64,000 nt of DNA, from contig NC_092806.1 of the NCBI RefSeq assembly GCF_040954645.1, forward strand, positions 127,370,952 to 127,434,951, read 5' to 3'. The notes beneath the pieces were generated by a model that saw only the letters and a program-made list of their open reading frames with translations, had not been told where the DNA came from and made no database searches. This document shows positions 22,101-31,190 of this stretch, in pieces. Within the stretch, counting starts at the first letter, position 1; each line of letters opens with the position of its first letter. The DNA is from Diabrotica undecimpunctata. Taxonomy: Eukaryota > Arthropoda > Insecta > Coleoptera > Chrysomelidae. Position numbers and translations under genes: made by a program.

Positions 22101-23341
22101 TGCCAATATCCACTTTTCAGATCGAGTGTGGAGAACCAACGAGAACCAGAAAGTGTATCCAAAGTATCGTCTATTCTGGGCAAAGGATAACTATCTTTTT
22201 TAGTTACTGCATTGAGCTGTCGGTAGTCAATACAAAAACGTGTTGAACCATCTTTCTTCTTTACTAGGACTACTGGTGATGTCCATGGACTGTTTGATGG
22301 TTCAATTACCCCTTGTTTGTTCATATCTTTGATGATGTCTTCGGCTTCATCTCTTTTCGAAAATGGAAGTCGTCTAGGTTGTTGTCTGATTGGCTGAGCG
22401 TCTCCGGTATTAATTTTATGCTTTACTATGCTTGTTTTGCCATTATCCTTCTTATCCATGGCAAAAACATCTTGAAATTCTATCAGCATAGACTTCACTT
22501 TTTTAGTTCGTTCATCATCAAGATCTTGGCACGTTTTAATCATCGTTTCGACAAGCTCCTTTGGATACTTAGATTTCGACGGTTTCTCATTAGTATTCAT
22601 GGAACAAATCGAAGCCACGGAAACACACTGTCCAATCAAAGTTCTTTTACTTAACTTAATAGCAGTTCCCTTTAAATTCATAACTCTTACAGGAACGAAA
22701 TCTCGAATTCTCACCAAAGCTTTTGCCGTTAGGAACTCGGCATTATTCACATCTTCGACCATCCTTAAACTTCCCTCTCGGCAGTAACCATCAGGTCTGG
22801 TCATCAAAATTTTCTCACTATTACCGGGTATTGTTACGTCACAAGTAGTTATTAAGCTGATAACATCTTCTTGGTCTTCATGAAACGGCAACTCTTCACC
22901 ACTGATCTCGAGAACTCCATCTTTGACATTCAATACAGCCCCAACTTTCCTTAGTAAATCCATCCCCAATATGAACTCATCGGAGATCTCTGCAATTAAT
23001 ACTGTATGTTTCACTGTGGTCTGGCCAATGGATACTGACAGATTAGCCTCGCCATATGTATTAATTATCTCACCAGTTGCTGTTCTAAGCTTTACTGTTG
23101 CAGGCAATAACTTAAGATGGCCTCGTACTACTTCTGGCCGTGCAATAGTTCTCGTTGCACCTGTATCTACCAAAAACGATCTACATTTATTATTGATACG
23201 ACCCTCTATGTACAAGCTATGAATTCCACCTGAGGACGTAATGTTCACAGTTACTATGGGGGCTGTGTTTCTCGAGGTCGGCAGTTGCCCCTTGTTGTCG
23301 ACCCGTTCTAGTTTTCCGACTGTTGTATCATTTTCTTGCAA
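19100..23341 (-). CDS. pol: Gypsy-1 pol: PR-RT-RNaseH-IN plus C-terminal macrodomain and CCCH finger
   Basis: 1413 codons without a stop, read from gag by a -1 shift within the overlap at 23308-23341 (the first codon here is TTG, so no separate start is needed). Domains in order: aspartic protease (LVDTGAT, D59); RT about 335-520 with YLDD at 469-472; RNase H about 610-730 (LDTDAS, RTDHAA); integrase with its His/Cys finger (H849, H856, C886, C889) and DD35E triad D918, D978, E1014; then a GPY/F-like module (WEGPYEI) near 1180-1200. Beyond the usual end are a macrodomain resembling TARG1/OARD1 at about 1237-1368 (SLAHCVAQDLEM, FYKKFG, ALPKIGHALDNLDW) and a CCCH finger at 1382-1400 (C-x7-C-x5-C-x3-H). 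The TARG1 catalytic Asp is kept (D1342). The Lys position holds Arg1301 with Lys next to it, and the Gly-rich loop reads MTKGIS. Confidence 0.93.
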   Translation of the reverse strand: MQENDTTVGKLERVDNKGQLPTSRNTAPIVTVNITSSGGIHSLYIEGRINNKCRSFLVDTGATRTIARPEVVRGHLKLLPATVKLRTATGEIINTYGEANLSVSIGQTTVKHTVLIAEISDEFILGMDLLRKVGAVLNVKDGVLEISGEELPFHEDQEDVISLITTCDVTIPGNSEKILMTRPDGYCREGSLRMVEDVNNAEFLTAKALVRIRDFVPVRVMNLKGTAIKLSKRTLIGQCVSVASICSMNTNEKPSKSKYPKELVETMIKTCQDLDDERTKKVKSMLIEFQDVFAMDKKDNGKTSIVKHKINTGDAQPIRQQPRRLPFSKRDEAEDIIKDMNKQGVIEPSNSPWTSPVVLVKKKDGSTRFCIDYRQLNAVTKKDSYPLPRIDDTLDTLSGSRWFSTLDLKSGYWQVDMEPADREKTAFSIGSGLWQFTVMPFGLCNAPATFERLMDAVLRGLTWKTCLVYLDDVIVVGRSFDEHANNLTEVFQRLRAANLKLSPKKCHLFRREVKYLGHIVASNGVTADPEKLAAIKDWPVPRDKHEIRSFIGLCTYYRRFVKGFANISKPLTKLTEEGKEYTWSEECQRAFEHLQMALISAPILSYPRQAGKFVLDTDASNSAIGAVLSQIQDGQEKVIAYFSKVLSKPERNYCVTRRELLGVVKACEHFHKYLYGRKFLLRTDHAALKWLLQFRNPEGQMARWLERLQEYDYEIEHRAGRVHSNADALSRRPCSANCNHCLKLEERLCPVRRTTVINEQWQPQQLQDAQADDPCIKRVLDWMRRSERPSWQDISACSPEVKCYWSQWNCLVLKDDLLYRTFENDDGTETKLQLIVPKSKVSEVLRQLHDGASGGHFGITKTLQKVRERFYWVNCKDDVRRWCRKCELCATSNGPAGKKRAPMRQYNVGSPMERVAIDIAGPLPETNDGNKYILVAMDYFTKWTEAYAIPNQEAATVAEVLVKEFFSRFGVPLEIHSDQGRNFESTLFQNVCKLIGVNKTRTTPLHPQSDGMVERMNRTMGKHLSKVVSEHQRDWDQHIHLFLMAYRSAVNETTGQTPTCLMLGREVRLPCDLEFGCRPSEEHVASEDYVDRLKLRMNNIHELARQHIQIASDRMKDQYDSRCKSESYEVGDLVWLYNPQRRRGLSPKLQRQWEGPYEIKKKINDVIYRIKKLPKGKPKVVHINRLAPYAGSNETEEARTLQHEIKDDRRPSFNEFMSNYAARKSARFGVTTEVQQDLFSVPHNVSLAHCVAQDLEMTKGISSVFYKKFGRLDELKNQQPKVGRVLRLEDGSRSLLYMVTRKSYTDRASYEDIWRALTNLKKIVCNYDIKNLALPKIGHALDNLDWKIVRSMLEVIFRDTGVRITVCCINPMGSYPSKSVDCYFFLKGSCRAGESCRFRHAVPTGVADRDDQI
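19238..19633 (-). other. macrodomain (TARG1/OARD1-like) encoded within Gypsy-1 pol
   Basis: Codons about 1237-1368 of pol. The order of conserved blocks follows the TARG1 branch of macrodomains, which bind ADP-ribose and remove it from acidic residues of proteins: DLF..P near the start, SLAHCVAQDLEM, KGI...FYKKFG, G.V..L, YMVTRKS, YEDIWRAL, LALPKIGHALDNLDW and VRITV. Seen: the Asp after GHAL is present. Known: TARG1 uses a Lys-Asp pair. Inferred: because the Lys is Arg-Lys here and the GAG loop is changed, the domain may bind ADP-ribose without hydrolysing it, or use the neighbouring Lys. Confidence 0.8.
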
Positions 23342-24597
23342 TTACGGCGAATATGACCTACGTCACCGCAATTCCAACATCTGGGCTCGCGTCTCTTCGG
23401 CATCGTGTTACGAACTACTTTTCGTACCATTTCTTCCAGACGTTCATCGTTTGGTTCGTCGCCTTCTTCGATGGTTCTTACTCGATGGCTCCGTGAAGTT
23501 TGACTAGCTGTTTCATGTTCCAAGGCAATAGCGAGCGCTTCATCCAGAACTTTTGGTCTTGCTAGTCGTAAAGCTTTCTGTAATTCACTTTCTTTTAACC
23601 CATTGACGAAGGTATCTACAGCAATTTCTTCCAAAATGTTGTCTGGTACTTCCGGATAAGCCAACCGCACTATACGAGCAACATCTGCTTCAAACTCTTG
23701 TAAATTTTCACTTGCTCGTTGAATTCTACTTCTTAGTTGCGCCTTGTAGACTTGTTGTAGATGGGCATCTCCGTAACGTTTGTCTAGTCGAGTGAACAAG
23801 GTCTGGTAACATTTTTCTTGACCCTTAGGAATCGATCTTAGGATATCTGCAGCATCACCTCGTAAAGCAGCAGTCAAGGAAACAGCTTTTTCTTGTTCTG
23901 TCCAATGATTGGCTGTCGCAATAGCTTCAAATTGTCTAAGGTATATGGACCAAGAGGACTTTCCATCAAATGGTGGCAATTTGAATCTCATATGATGTGT
24001 CATTTCGTCTCTGGCTGATTCTTCTTTTACTACCGGATCTAAAGCTACTGTATTAACTGGTGGTAGCACTTTTGTATTAGTTATCATGCTCTCTAACTGT
24101 TTGATCTTCTCTTCTACTTTATCGAATGTTTTTGTGACTTCTTCAAATTTGTCATTGTTTTGATTACATACTTCGTCGAATCTTCTAGACATATTTTCGA
24201 ATTTCTCGTCGTTTTGTCTAGCTATTTCTTTAATAGTTTGAGACGTTTCATTGAATCTTTCATCATTCTTTCGAGAAGATTCTTCAATCATTTGAGACGT
24301 TTCATTGAATCTTTCATCATTCTTTCGAGAGGATTCTTCAATTTTTTGCGAAGTTACTTCAATCATTTGAGACGTTTCATCGAATCTTTTGGAAACAGTC
24401 TCGAATTTTCCATCAATTATTTTAGTTAAAACGGCTTCGTCTGCTGACTGAAACTGGAATGTCTCTGGGTCTTCTCCATTTTTGTTGAGAACAGTCTTCA
24501 GTCGTTCTTGGAGTGTCTTCTTGGACCCACTGCAGTCTTCATCGCGTTCTTCTAGCTGCTCACGCAACTGTTTTACTGAAAGTTCTACTAGCAGCAT
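23308..24597 (-). CDS. gag: Gypsy-1 gag with SAP-like N-terminus, coiled-coil repeats and zinc knuckle
   Basis: 429 codons. Residues 6-38 (SVKQLREQLEERDEDCSGSK.. LQERLK) fit a SAP-type DNA-binding motif. Residues about 70-165 are heptad-like repeats of the form ERFNETSQMIEESSRKND, some nearly identical, predicting a coiled coil. Residues about 200-365 are capsid-like (LPPFDGKSSWSIYLRQFEA; TALRGDAADIL; LQEFEADVARIVRLAYP). A CCHC knuckle lies at C407-x2-C410-x4-H415-x4-C420 for RNA binding. The last codons overlap pol in the -1 frame. The start at 24597 leaves about 150 bp after the 5' LTR for the primer site and leader. Gag would form the particle that packages the element RNA. Confidence 0.92.
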   Translation of the reverse strand: MLLVELSVKQLREQLEERDEDCSGSKKTLQERLKTVLNKNGEDPETFQFQSADEAVLTKIIDGKFETVSKRFDETSQMIEVTSQKIEESSRKNDERFNETSQMIEESSRKNDERFNETSQTIKEIARQNDEKFENMSRRFDEVCNQNNDKFEEVTKTFDKVEEKIKQLESMITNTKVLPPVNTVALDPVVKEESARDEMTHHMRFKLPPFDGKSSWSIYLRQFEAIATANHWTEQEKAVSLTAALRGDAADILRSIPKGQEKCYQTLFTRLDKRYGDAHLQQVYKAQLRSRIQRASENLQEFEADVARIVRLAYPEVPDNILEEIAVDTFVNGLKESELQKALRLARPKVLDEALAIALEHETASQTSRSHRVRTIEEGDEPNDERLEEMVRKVVRNTMPKRREPRCWNCGDVGHIRRNCKKMIQQSEN

Positions 24598-24728
24598 CTT
24601 TGGTCAGGCACACACGTACTTTTTAAATGTTCTTTTATATAAAGATCACTACGCGGATGTTCCCGACGAATAATACTTTTCAAGTTCAAAAGTCTTTTTC
24701 AAAAGTCACTGCTGAATTTATTTGCAAA

Positions 24729-24746
24729 TCTCACACCGTAACACCA
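24729..24746 (-). other. Gypsy-1 primer-binding site
   Basis: One nucleotide inside the 5' LTR, the minus strand reads TGGTGTTACGGTGTGAGA. Its complement ends in CCA like a tRNA 3' end. I could not match it to a specific tRNA from memory. It begins right after a G that follows the LTR. Confidence 0.65.
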
Positions 24747-24747
24747 C

Positions 24748-25027
24748 TGTAGCGTGATTAAATAAAACGAGCGGTTCGAATTTATATACATATATTTATT
24801 TATAAGTTTACAGTTCGGTACTCTCTTATCAACTAACTCTACTTCTAACATTCTTACCTATATATACTACAGTTACTGGTTTCGAGAATATTCTGGCGTT
24901 GTCCCACCTCTAATTCGCCTACGTGACCGGTTATTCTCTCTCGCACTCGATACGCCGCGAACTTTCGAGAGTATTAGAGATGCAATGCAACCGTTACCTG
25001 GGCCATGCCAAAAGTATGTTCGTAACA
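24748..25027 (-). repeat. Gypsy-1 5' LTR (280 bp)
   Basis: Identical by eye to 18809-19088. It should hold the element's promoter; on the minus strand it ends next to the primer-binding site. Confidence 0.95.
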
Positions 25028-25274
25028 GTACTTTAACGACTCAATAATCACCTCATAATTTTCTCGGATTATGGGAAATCCCTTCAATCATATTATTTTA
25101 ATCTTTTCTGTAGAATTTTGAGGTAGTAATTAAAAAACCATTAGTAATTATACCGATAACGCTAATTACAAGCACAAACTTAAAATGAATTAGCGAAAAC
25201 ATACAAAAAACTTGTGTTAAACCTCAAAAACTATTAGGCGCCTAGCTGATGCAGGACTTTTTAACACCACTGTA

Positions 25275-26129
25275 CAATATACTGTTCCGTTATTAAAAAA
25301 TAATCGAAGCAAAAATATAATACCGTCATTATGTTCCGTTATTGTTTAAAAGGCTTTAATTTCATTTTGGAATATGTTTTAATTAATTTATCATACTTAT
25401 TGTTACTTAGTAGTTTATTACATAACACTATCAAGTAAATAAACAATAACTTCAATAATATGTAAAATTCAACGTATAGAAATTAACGGTACATTAAGAT
25501 AAGGTACTTTATACTTGAAATAGAAATATTAAACTGGTTGGGCGAAGTTAAGGTGCGCCAGGTATAAATTATTGAAAAGTAATCAAATCAGCAATAGATC
25601 TCAGCTCGCTGCATACAATGGCCGTCACACAAACAATAGAGCTGAGTCACGTTGAAATGACAGTGAAATATGATTTTTATACCAATTTTCTCGAGTGAAT
25701 AATTCTACAGGTTGTCCAGAATCATTATAATAACATGTTTCACAATATTTCAGTGATTTTATGACTTTTTATGCCTTGTTTCAACATTCTCCAATATATT
25801 CGATAATATATTAGGAACTCATAAGATTTTAGAAACTAGACGAGAACATTTGAAACAAAATATTCCGTTAATCAGTATATTAATGTTGGATTTTGTTTAT
25901 TGTTAACTTATAGTGACGTTAAAAAAATGTGAACAACCGGAAAGAATCACCGACTTATAACATAAATTTATACGCCACTCCGTTTCGCTTTCAATAGAAA
26001 ATGATAATAAATGGACAAACTATTGATCGATTGGACTTTTTTAAAACAAAAAGCCACCGGTGGCATTGGTATATCGCGGGATGCGACTTTTAGGCTGCAT
26101 TCATTTATATCATTTTTATATTTCACTAT
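25275..26129. other. no gene seen
   Basis: AT-rich DNA between the right end of the Tc1 element and the next non-LTR fragment. No motif was recognised. Confidence 0.4.
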
Positions 26130-26512
26130 CATCAGCCTGTAGAGCAGCGGGATATCGAAAAGTACTCTGTACTAAAGACCACCTTCAAGAAGTATGAACT
26201 CTTAATTGACAAAAGTGCAGAATACAGTAAACCTCTACCCACTGTTTAATTTTGCAGATTACCAAAAAGTCTTTGATTCTGCGGAAACCTCGAAAATTCT
26301 CACGGCCTTGCCTAGCATAAGAATCGACTCTAGATATTTAGTCGTATCAGGCACTCAAAAATATTAGAATGCAAGTCACAATAGATGCAGACAAAAAAAC
26401 AAATATATATCCATCAATAGAAGAATACGTCTATATGATACTGTTTCCTTTAAGTTGTTCTGTCCTAGGATATATCTTATAAACTTAGAAAGGCGAAATG
26501 GGAGCATTAATA
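26130..26512 (+). pseudogene. non-LTR retrotransposon RT fragment
   Basis: With frame changes the plus strand reads TKDHLQE, a KSAEYSKPL-like piece, FADYQKVFDSAETSKILTAL (RT motif A region), IDSRYLVVSG and FCPRIYLINLERRNGSINI, which stands where '(T)ISPKLF..ALE...GI.I' is expected. Only the first half of the RT remains, with many substitutions. It ends where an oppositely oriented element begins. Confidence 0.6.
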
Positions 26513-26514
26513 TT

Positions 26515-27565
26515 CTTCTTCTTGATGTACCTATCCGTTACGAATGTTGGTGATCATCATGGCAATTTTTATCTTATCTGCAGCAGCACAGAAAAACTCC
26601 ACAGATGTTGTATTGAACAAGATTCTGAGGTTCTTTAACCAAGATGTTCTTCTTCTTCCTAGACCTCGTTTTTGAAATATTTTTCCTTGCAGGATGGCTT
26701 GAAGGAGAGCATATCTGGATCCATTCGCATAATAATATGTCCGAAGAACTGTAACTTTCTAGATTTGATGGTGGTCAGTATTTCTCGGTTCTTATTAATT
26801 CTTCTGAGGACCTCCTCATTTGTGACTCGGTCAGTCCACGGGATCTTAAGCATTCTACTATATAGACACATCTCAGATGCTTCCAGTTTTCTGCACATAT
26901 CTTCGTTCAAGGTCCACGATTCAACACCATAAAAAAGGACAGAGAAGACGTAGCATCGCAGCATTCTTACTACTTTTGTATCATGAGAGAGGTTGTAACT
27001 CTTGAAGAAGGCCCCCATCCGATTGAAGGTGGATCTAGCTTTTCCGATGTGTGCTCTAATCTCCTGGTTCTTGGTCCATTCTTCATTTATTATGGTGCCG
27101 AGGTAGTTGTAGTGCGTCACTCTTTCTACAGAGGATTGGTTGACGTAGAGTTGACCTTCTGTTATCCTTTTCTTGCTAATTATCATAAGCTTTGTCTTCT
27201 TAACGTTTATATTGAGTCAATATTGTTGACTGTAATACGTGATTTTGTTCATAAGAACTTGTAGGTCTTCTGTTGTTCGCAAATACTATGGTGTCATCTG
27301 CATATCTGATGTTGTTTAGCCGGTAACCATTTACTAGAATACCTTTTTCAGTTTCGTGTAAAGCTTCGATAAATATTCTTTCAGAGTACAGATTGAAGAT
27401 TAGAGGAGACAAAATACAGCCTTGCCTTACTCCTTGCATAATTTTCACATAGTCAGTGTGTTCACCTTCAACTCTGAGATTTTTTGTCTGATTTCAGTAA
27501 AGATTTCTAATTATTTTCAGATCTTGGTTGTTAATTCCTGTTTCTTTTAGTATTTGCATCATCTT
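26515..27565 (-). pseudogene. 5'-truncated non-LTR retrotransposon (RT to 3' end)
   Basis: From about 27565 on the minus strand: ILKETGINNQDLKIIRNLY, then GVRQGCILSPLIFNLYSERI (motif B, about 27380-27430) and NNIRYADDTIVFANN (catalytic Asp pair, about 27280-27320). After a frame change comes MIISKKRITEGQLYVN, HYNYLGTIINEEWTKNQEIR, LFYGVESWTLNED and SRKLQFFGHIIMRMD. It ends in a GAAGAAGAA-type tail near 26515. Motif A is missing, so the copy was truncated on insertion. At least one frameshift and some stops are present. The same lineage as 40439-41676 and 59799-60795. Confidence 0.8.
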
Positions 27566-27599
27566 GCATTAATATAGAAGTTGTTTATCTGAATCACTT

Positions 27600-28230
27600 T
27601 CCCTTTGCAGATGATATCGTCCTTATAAGTAAGAACACGGATAAGCTTAAAAGTATATTGGAAGAAATTCATCAAGCAACTACACGAATATGGAACTTTA
27701 AACGAATCTTGCTAAACACTTGACTTCCTAAAAGATATAAATGAGGCTTGATTATCAAATATTGGAAACAAAATACAGTTAGGAAAAGGATACCAGAGTT
27801 TTAAAGTGGTTAGAAGAAGAGTCTTGGAAGACTTGGCAAACTGGGCCCTATACTTAAGTCTCTGTTGTACCTCTTTATATACGATCATGGAACAAATGGG
27901 ATTCACACGTAAATCCCTGAACAAGTTTCAAACCTTCCAACGATCAAGAGAAAGGGCTATTCTGTAAATAAACTTATAAGACATAAATTCAAAGAAAAAT
28001 CATAGTTATAATAGATGTTCTTGAAAGAGTTTGTAAACTTAAGTGGCAATGGGTCTGTCATATATCACGACACCTCATGGATGGGCGGACACATAAACTG
28101 TTGGGTAGCATCTTATAGAAACCAAGAAATATGTGAAAATAATTGGAAAAGGTCTATATCCAGGGGTGGATGATTGAAGACTCAGCAGACAGAGAAGAAA
28201 TGCCCACATTGTAGAGTATAGAGTAAATCG
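27600..28230 (+). pseudogene. decayed non-LTR retrotransposon fragment
   Basis: The plus strand gives FPFADDIVLISKNTDKLKSI (RT catalytic box; about 27604-27665). Much further on it gives a VCKLKWQWVCHISRHLMDGR block (about 28030-28085), matching the 'KLKWQWAGHIARR.DGR' C-terminal motif of RTE-like elements. The part between is largely unreadable. Same lineage as 48605-49290. Confidence 0.6.
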
Positions 28231-28249
28231 TACTGCAAGTACTCCTAAA

Positions 28250-28455
28250 CCTATGAGGTGTACTAGTACAACAACCTTAACTCTTATACATCAAGACAAT
28301 CCACAGACTCATACAGTAAGGTTTACTACAAGCTTCTTACAAGAAAATAACGTGGATTTGCTTTCATGGTCCTCTCGCGCCCTGGACATATCGCAAATGC
28401 GGGATATCATCGCTACTCGATTAAATAATTTATTCCAACCACCATATAACTGACT
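28250..28455 (+). pseudogene. Tc1/mariner transposase C-terminal fragment
   Basis: A 66-codon frame reads LIHQDNPQTHTVRFTTSFLQ, then LSWSSRALDISQMRDIIATRL and LFQPP. It aligns with the Tc1-like 'QDNAPCHTA....W..RSPDLSPIE..WD.L' block. The Glu of the triad is replaced (SQMRD in place of SPIEH), so the copy is catalytically dead. It is more diverged than the 17.4-kb Tc1 element and belongs to another lineage. Confidence 0.6.
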
Positions 28456-29047
28456 TGAACTTTGTAACTGAATGCAAGAACCCTGGGATGACATTCCTTA
28501 GGATTCTCATTTTTTCTTAAAAATGTAATATTGTAACACAACAAACGCTGGACAGTGTTTGATGCACACAAAATGAACGAGGCCGCGTTGCTCAGAGTCG
28601 GAAGAGATGTGTGGATGGTTCTTAAGACGTTAAAATTTCGCCACATTTGTTAATCGTTCGATCGAATTAGGCTAATCAAAAAAAGTTCTTGAATTTGGCT
28701 TGCGTCATTCTATAAGAATCGACAGTCAAAACAATTTTAATGGCTATTACGTTCTGAATTAAGCGGACTTTTTTTAAAAAATAAAAGTTTTTTCTATCTT
28801 TACAATATACGTATAAATCTCATTGAAATTAATCATTTCTTACTGGGTGTTCAGATTTTTGAAGATTGGTATATTTATATAGTAGCATAACAATTGTGTT
28901 ATTAAAAGATTTATATGTTTTTTCTTTTTTGTTGCAGGTAAATTATAAAATATACATATGAGAAACAAATTGGTAAGCATATAACATTAAAGACGCAGTT
29001 ACACAATAATTTAATATTGGTTTTTTTAATAATACTGTCTCCCACTC
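28456..29047. other. no gene seen
   Basis: AT-rich sequence without recognisable coding or repeat features. Confidence 0.4.
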
Positions 29048-29052
29048 CTATA

Positions 29053-29113
<61 letters not shown>
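29048..29113. repeat. (TA)n microsatellite
   Basis: About 33 TA units with one G interruption near the left end. Confidence 0.95.
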
Positions 29114-29115
<2 letters not shown>

Positions 29116-29253
29116 CTAAAGTATTCAACTAGTGAATTCAGAGGTTTAATCGGTCATTCAAGTTGGCAAATAAAAAAAGAAGTCAACTACTTCATAAGTT
29201 TATCGAAGACGTTTCGCTTTATATTTCTAAATATATATTTCTATATATATTTA

Positions 29254-29255
<2 letters not shown>

Positions 29256-29286
<31 letters not shown>
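29256..29286. repeat. (TA)n microsatellite, second
   Basis: About 15 TA units. The 140 bp between the two TA tracts includes GAAGACGTTTCGCTTT, a Penelope-type flanking motif. Confidence 0.9.
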
Positions 29287-29289
<3 letters not shown>

Positions 29290-29329
29290 ACTTTTTTATT
29301 TCCTGGGTTTGTCGGTCTGATGTAAATAA

Positions 29330-30215
29330 AACTATTTAAATTTTGCTTAAACGTTTCGGCAAATTTGCCATCATTTTCAATAAGCACTTTATTAAACTTT
29401 AAACATTATATTTTACATTTAAATTTCATGTTTACACTTTTTTAAAAAGTTTAACATGGATTAAAAATTGGTATCTGACATTGACAGATGACATCTGGCA
29501 GATATCTTAAAGTATGAGTGGTTCAGGGTCGTATTTTAAAAATCTGCCATAGTGCATTTAAAAAACAACTCAATTTATTAAGTTATGATACATATTGGAA
29601 AGATCTTTGATGTTAGTCTTATTATTGATGGAATTTGGATCTTTTTTTATGTGAATCATCTCAAATATGCATCTTTTGTTGTAATTTTGTTCCTTTTCCA
29701 AAATCTGTACATTTTCAAAATCAAAAGAATGGCTATTTTCTATAGAATGTTTGGCTAGGGCTGTTGTGTTTAAATCCTTGGTTTGTATACTGTGTTTGTG
29801 TGCAACCATTCTTCTATGTATGTATTGGTGTGTTTGTCCAATATATGTTGAATTGCAGTCTTTACAATTTATTTTATAAATAACATTTCATTGATGGTCT
29901 TTCTTAACTTTAGCTTTAAATTTTGAAAAATATTTTCCAGATATTTTTGATGATTTATGTCCAACATTAATATTACCTATACTTTGCAAACATTTTTGAC
30001 AGTTGTTCAGAAAATCCATTAATGTATGGTAAGGATATATAGGATTTGTTAGAGTTAGTGACATTATTATTATTATTGCTAGGTATGATTTGGGTTTGTT
30101 TTGGTATGGTATTCGTAAATGCATAAATATCACAATTCACATCTCTACATCGTTGAAATAGTCCAAATTTAACAACAATAAAAAAACTACTTTGTGGGTA
30201 TGGACTCATTTCCTA
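29330..30215 (-). pseudogene. Penelope-like element: linker and GIY-YIG endonuclease fragment
   Basis: The minus strand reads ISLPYINGFSEQLSKMFAK (linker after the RT), NINVGHKSSKISGKYFSK, then INCKDCNSTYIGQTHQYIHR and LAKHSIENSHSFDFENVQIL. The last two form the zinc-finger-plus-GIY-YIG endonuclease C-terminus of Penelope-like retroelements (CKDC, then YIGQT). Frames change at least twice. Downstream (29352-29380) lies GGCAAATTTGCCGAAACG, a hairpin followed by GAAAC as in Penelope terminal repeats. No RT domain is present, so this is a 5'-truncated copy. Confidence 0.75.
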
Positions 30216-30299
30216 TACATTAGTAAGTTTATTTTTACTATTTTACAAGATATTATATATATTATACTATTGAAAATTAAACAAGTTTAACTTTCGGCT

Positions 30300-31190
30300 T
30301 TATTGATAATACAGTTTAGATGTTTTTTTAAATATGAATCATCCCCAATATGCGTCTTTTATTATAGTTTGGCTCTCTTTATAGAGACTGACCATTTTCA
30401 AAATCGAAATAATGGTTATTTTCCAAAGAATGGATTGGGTCGCTGTTTCTTCTGCTGCTTTTGTGAGCAATAATTTTTCTATGTAAATATTAATGTATCT
30501 GACTTAAATATATTGAACTTTGATCAAATGAAAGGCAGATATCGAGCACAGTTTTATTAATTAAATCTTGCCCAAGTACTTTCGCTTCCTAGAGCATCTT
30601 CAGGGGCATTTCGTCAATTTCGGCCTATCCAACAATCACAGAATGTCATAAACATAAAATCTGTGATTCTGTGATTGTTGGATAGGCCAAAATTGACGAA
30701 ATGCCCCTGAAAATGCTCTAGGAAGCGAAAGTACTTGGGCAAGATTTAATTAATAACACTGTGCTCGATATCTGCCTTTTATTTGATCAAAGTTCGTTTA
30801 TTCGAGCATTCAACCTTATATAAATTTAAATATATTGTCTTACAATCTTTACAATTTATTTTATAAACAAAATGATGGACTGTATTTATACTAGGTTTGA
30901 ATTTTGAAAAATATTTATTGCAAGATTCTGGTTTGCGAGAAATGAATACTTGAAAACACCTAAGGCTTTATAGGCGGGATATTCACAAACTTCTGTAAAA
31001 AAATGTTCAGGCAAATAAGAAAATTATTTTGGGAAGTAAAAAAAAATGCTACAATTATAGTAGTTTTATTTTTCGTGGTAATCTTTTGTTTGGATCCACA
31101 ATTTGCCTCTACATTTTTGCTTTCTTTTCTTATCAGGAACCTGGCTGTTCTATACTGATCGTGCTGCAACGAATTAGCTTACTGTCATAT
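30300..31190 (-). pseudogene. second Penelope-like fragment, interrupted by a hairpin insertion
   Basis: DNA-level similarity to 29640-30170 is clear: ATTTTCAAAATCGAAATAATGG at 30391 matches ATTTTCAAAATCAAAAGAATGG, and CTTTACAATTTATTTTATAAA at 30849 matches the same words at 29859. The left part (30300-30515) and the right part (30826-31190) are collinear with the first copy once the 30516-30825 insertion is removed. Coding sense is mostly lost. Confidence 0.65.
30516..30825. mobile_element. 310-bp hairpin (foldback) insertion with 12-bp target duplication
   Basis: A 130-bp arm (30515-30644) and its inverted copy (30666-30795) differ at only four positions and are separated by 21 bp. A 30-bp single-copy tail follows. 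The word TTAAATATATTG occurs at 30504-30515 and again at 30826-30837, marking a 12-bp target duplication. The insertion splits a Penelope-like fragment. Each arm carries a CTGAAGATGC...GCGAAAG module, on the minus strand at 30579-30603 and, mutated, on the plus strand at 30707-30731. I infer a retroposed inverted dimer of a Penelope-type terminal repeat. Confidence 0.8.

Larger units (their letters stand above)
18809..25027 (-). mobile_element. Gypsy-1: Ty3/gypsy retrotransposon with macrodomain-bearing pol
   Basis: A 6219-bp element read on the minus strand. The 280-bp LTRs (18809-19088 and 24748-25027) are identical by eye and start TGT and end ACA. The 4-bp target duplication GTAC lies at 18805-18808 and 25028-25031. 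Internal order is a primer site, gag, pol in the -1 frame relative to gag, then a purine tract next to the 3' LTR. No env. Gag and pol are free of stops, so with identical LTRs this copy looks young and possibly autonomous. It interrupts the 5' non-coding part of the older Tc1 element. Confidence 0.95.
17414..25272 (-). mobile_element. Tc1-type transposon, split by Gypsy-1
   Basis: Terminal inverted repeats begin CAGTGGTGTTGAAAAGTC at 17414 and, read from 25272 on the minus strand, CAGTGGTGTTAAAAAGTC. They agree over about 26 bp with one mismatch. Both ends are flanked by the TA duplication typical of the superfamily (17412-17413 and 25273-25274). Removing the Gypsy-1 insertion and one copy of its 4-bp duplication leaves about 1.64 kb, a normal Tc1 size. 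The transposase gene is on the minus strand and carries stops. Gypsy-1 inserted upstream of the transposase start. Confidence 0.9.

Noticed and set aside
19796..24673. Plus-strand open frames of 60-126 codons across Gypsy-1
   Set aside because: They are antisense shadows of the gag and pol frames; nothing in them resembles a protein family.
29017..29325. 102-codon plus-strand frame
   Set aside because: It is mostly translation of the two (TA)n microsatellites (alternating Tyr-Ile).
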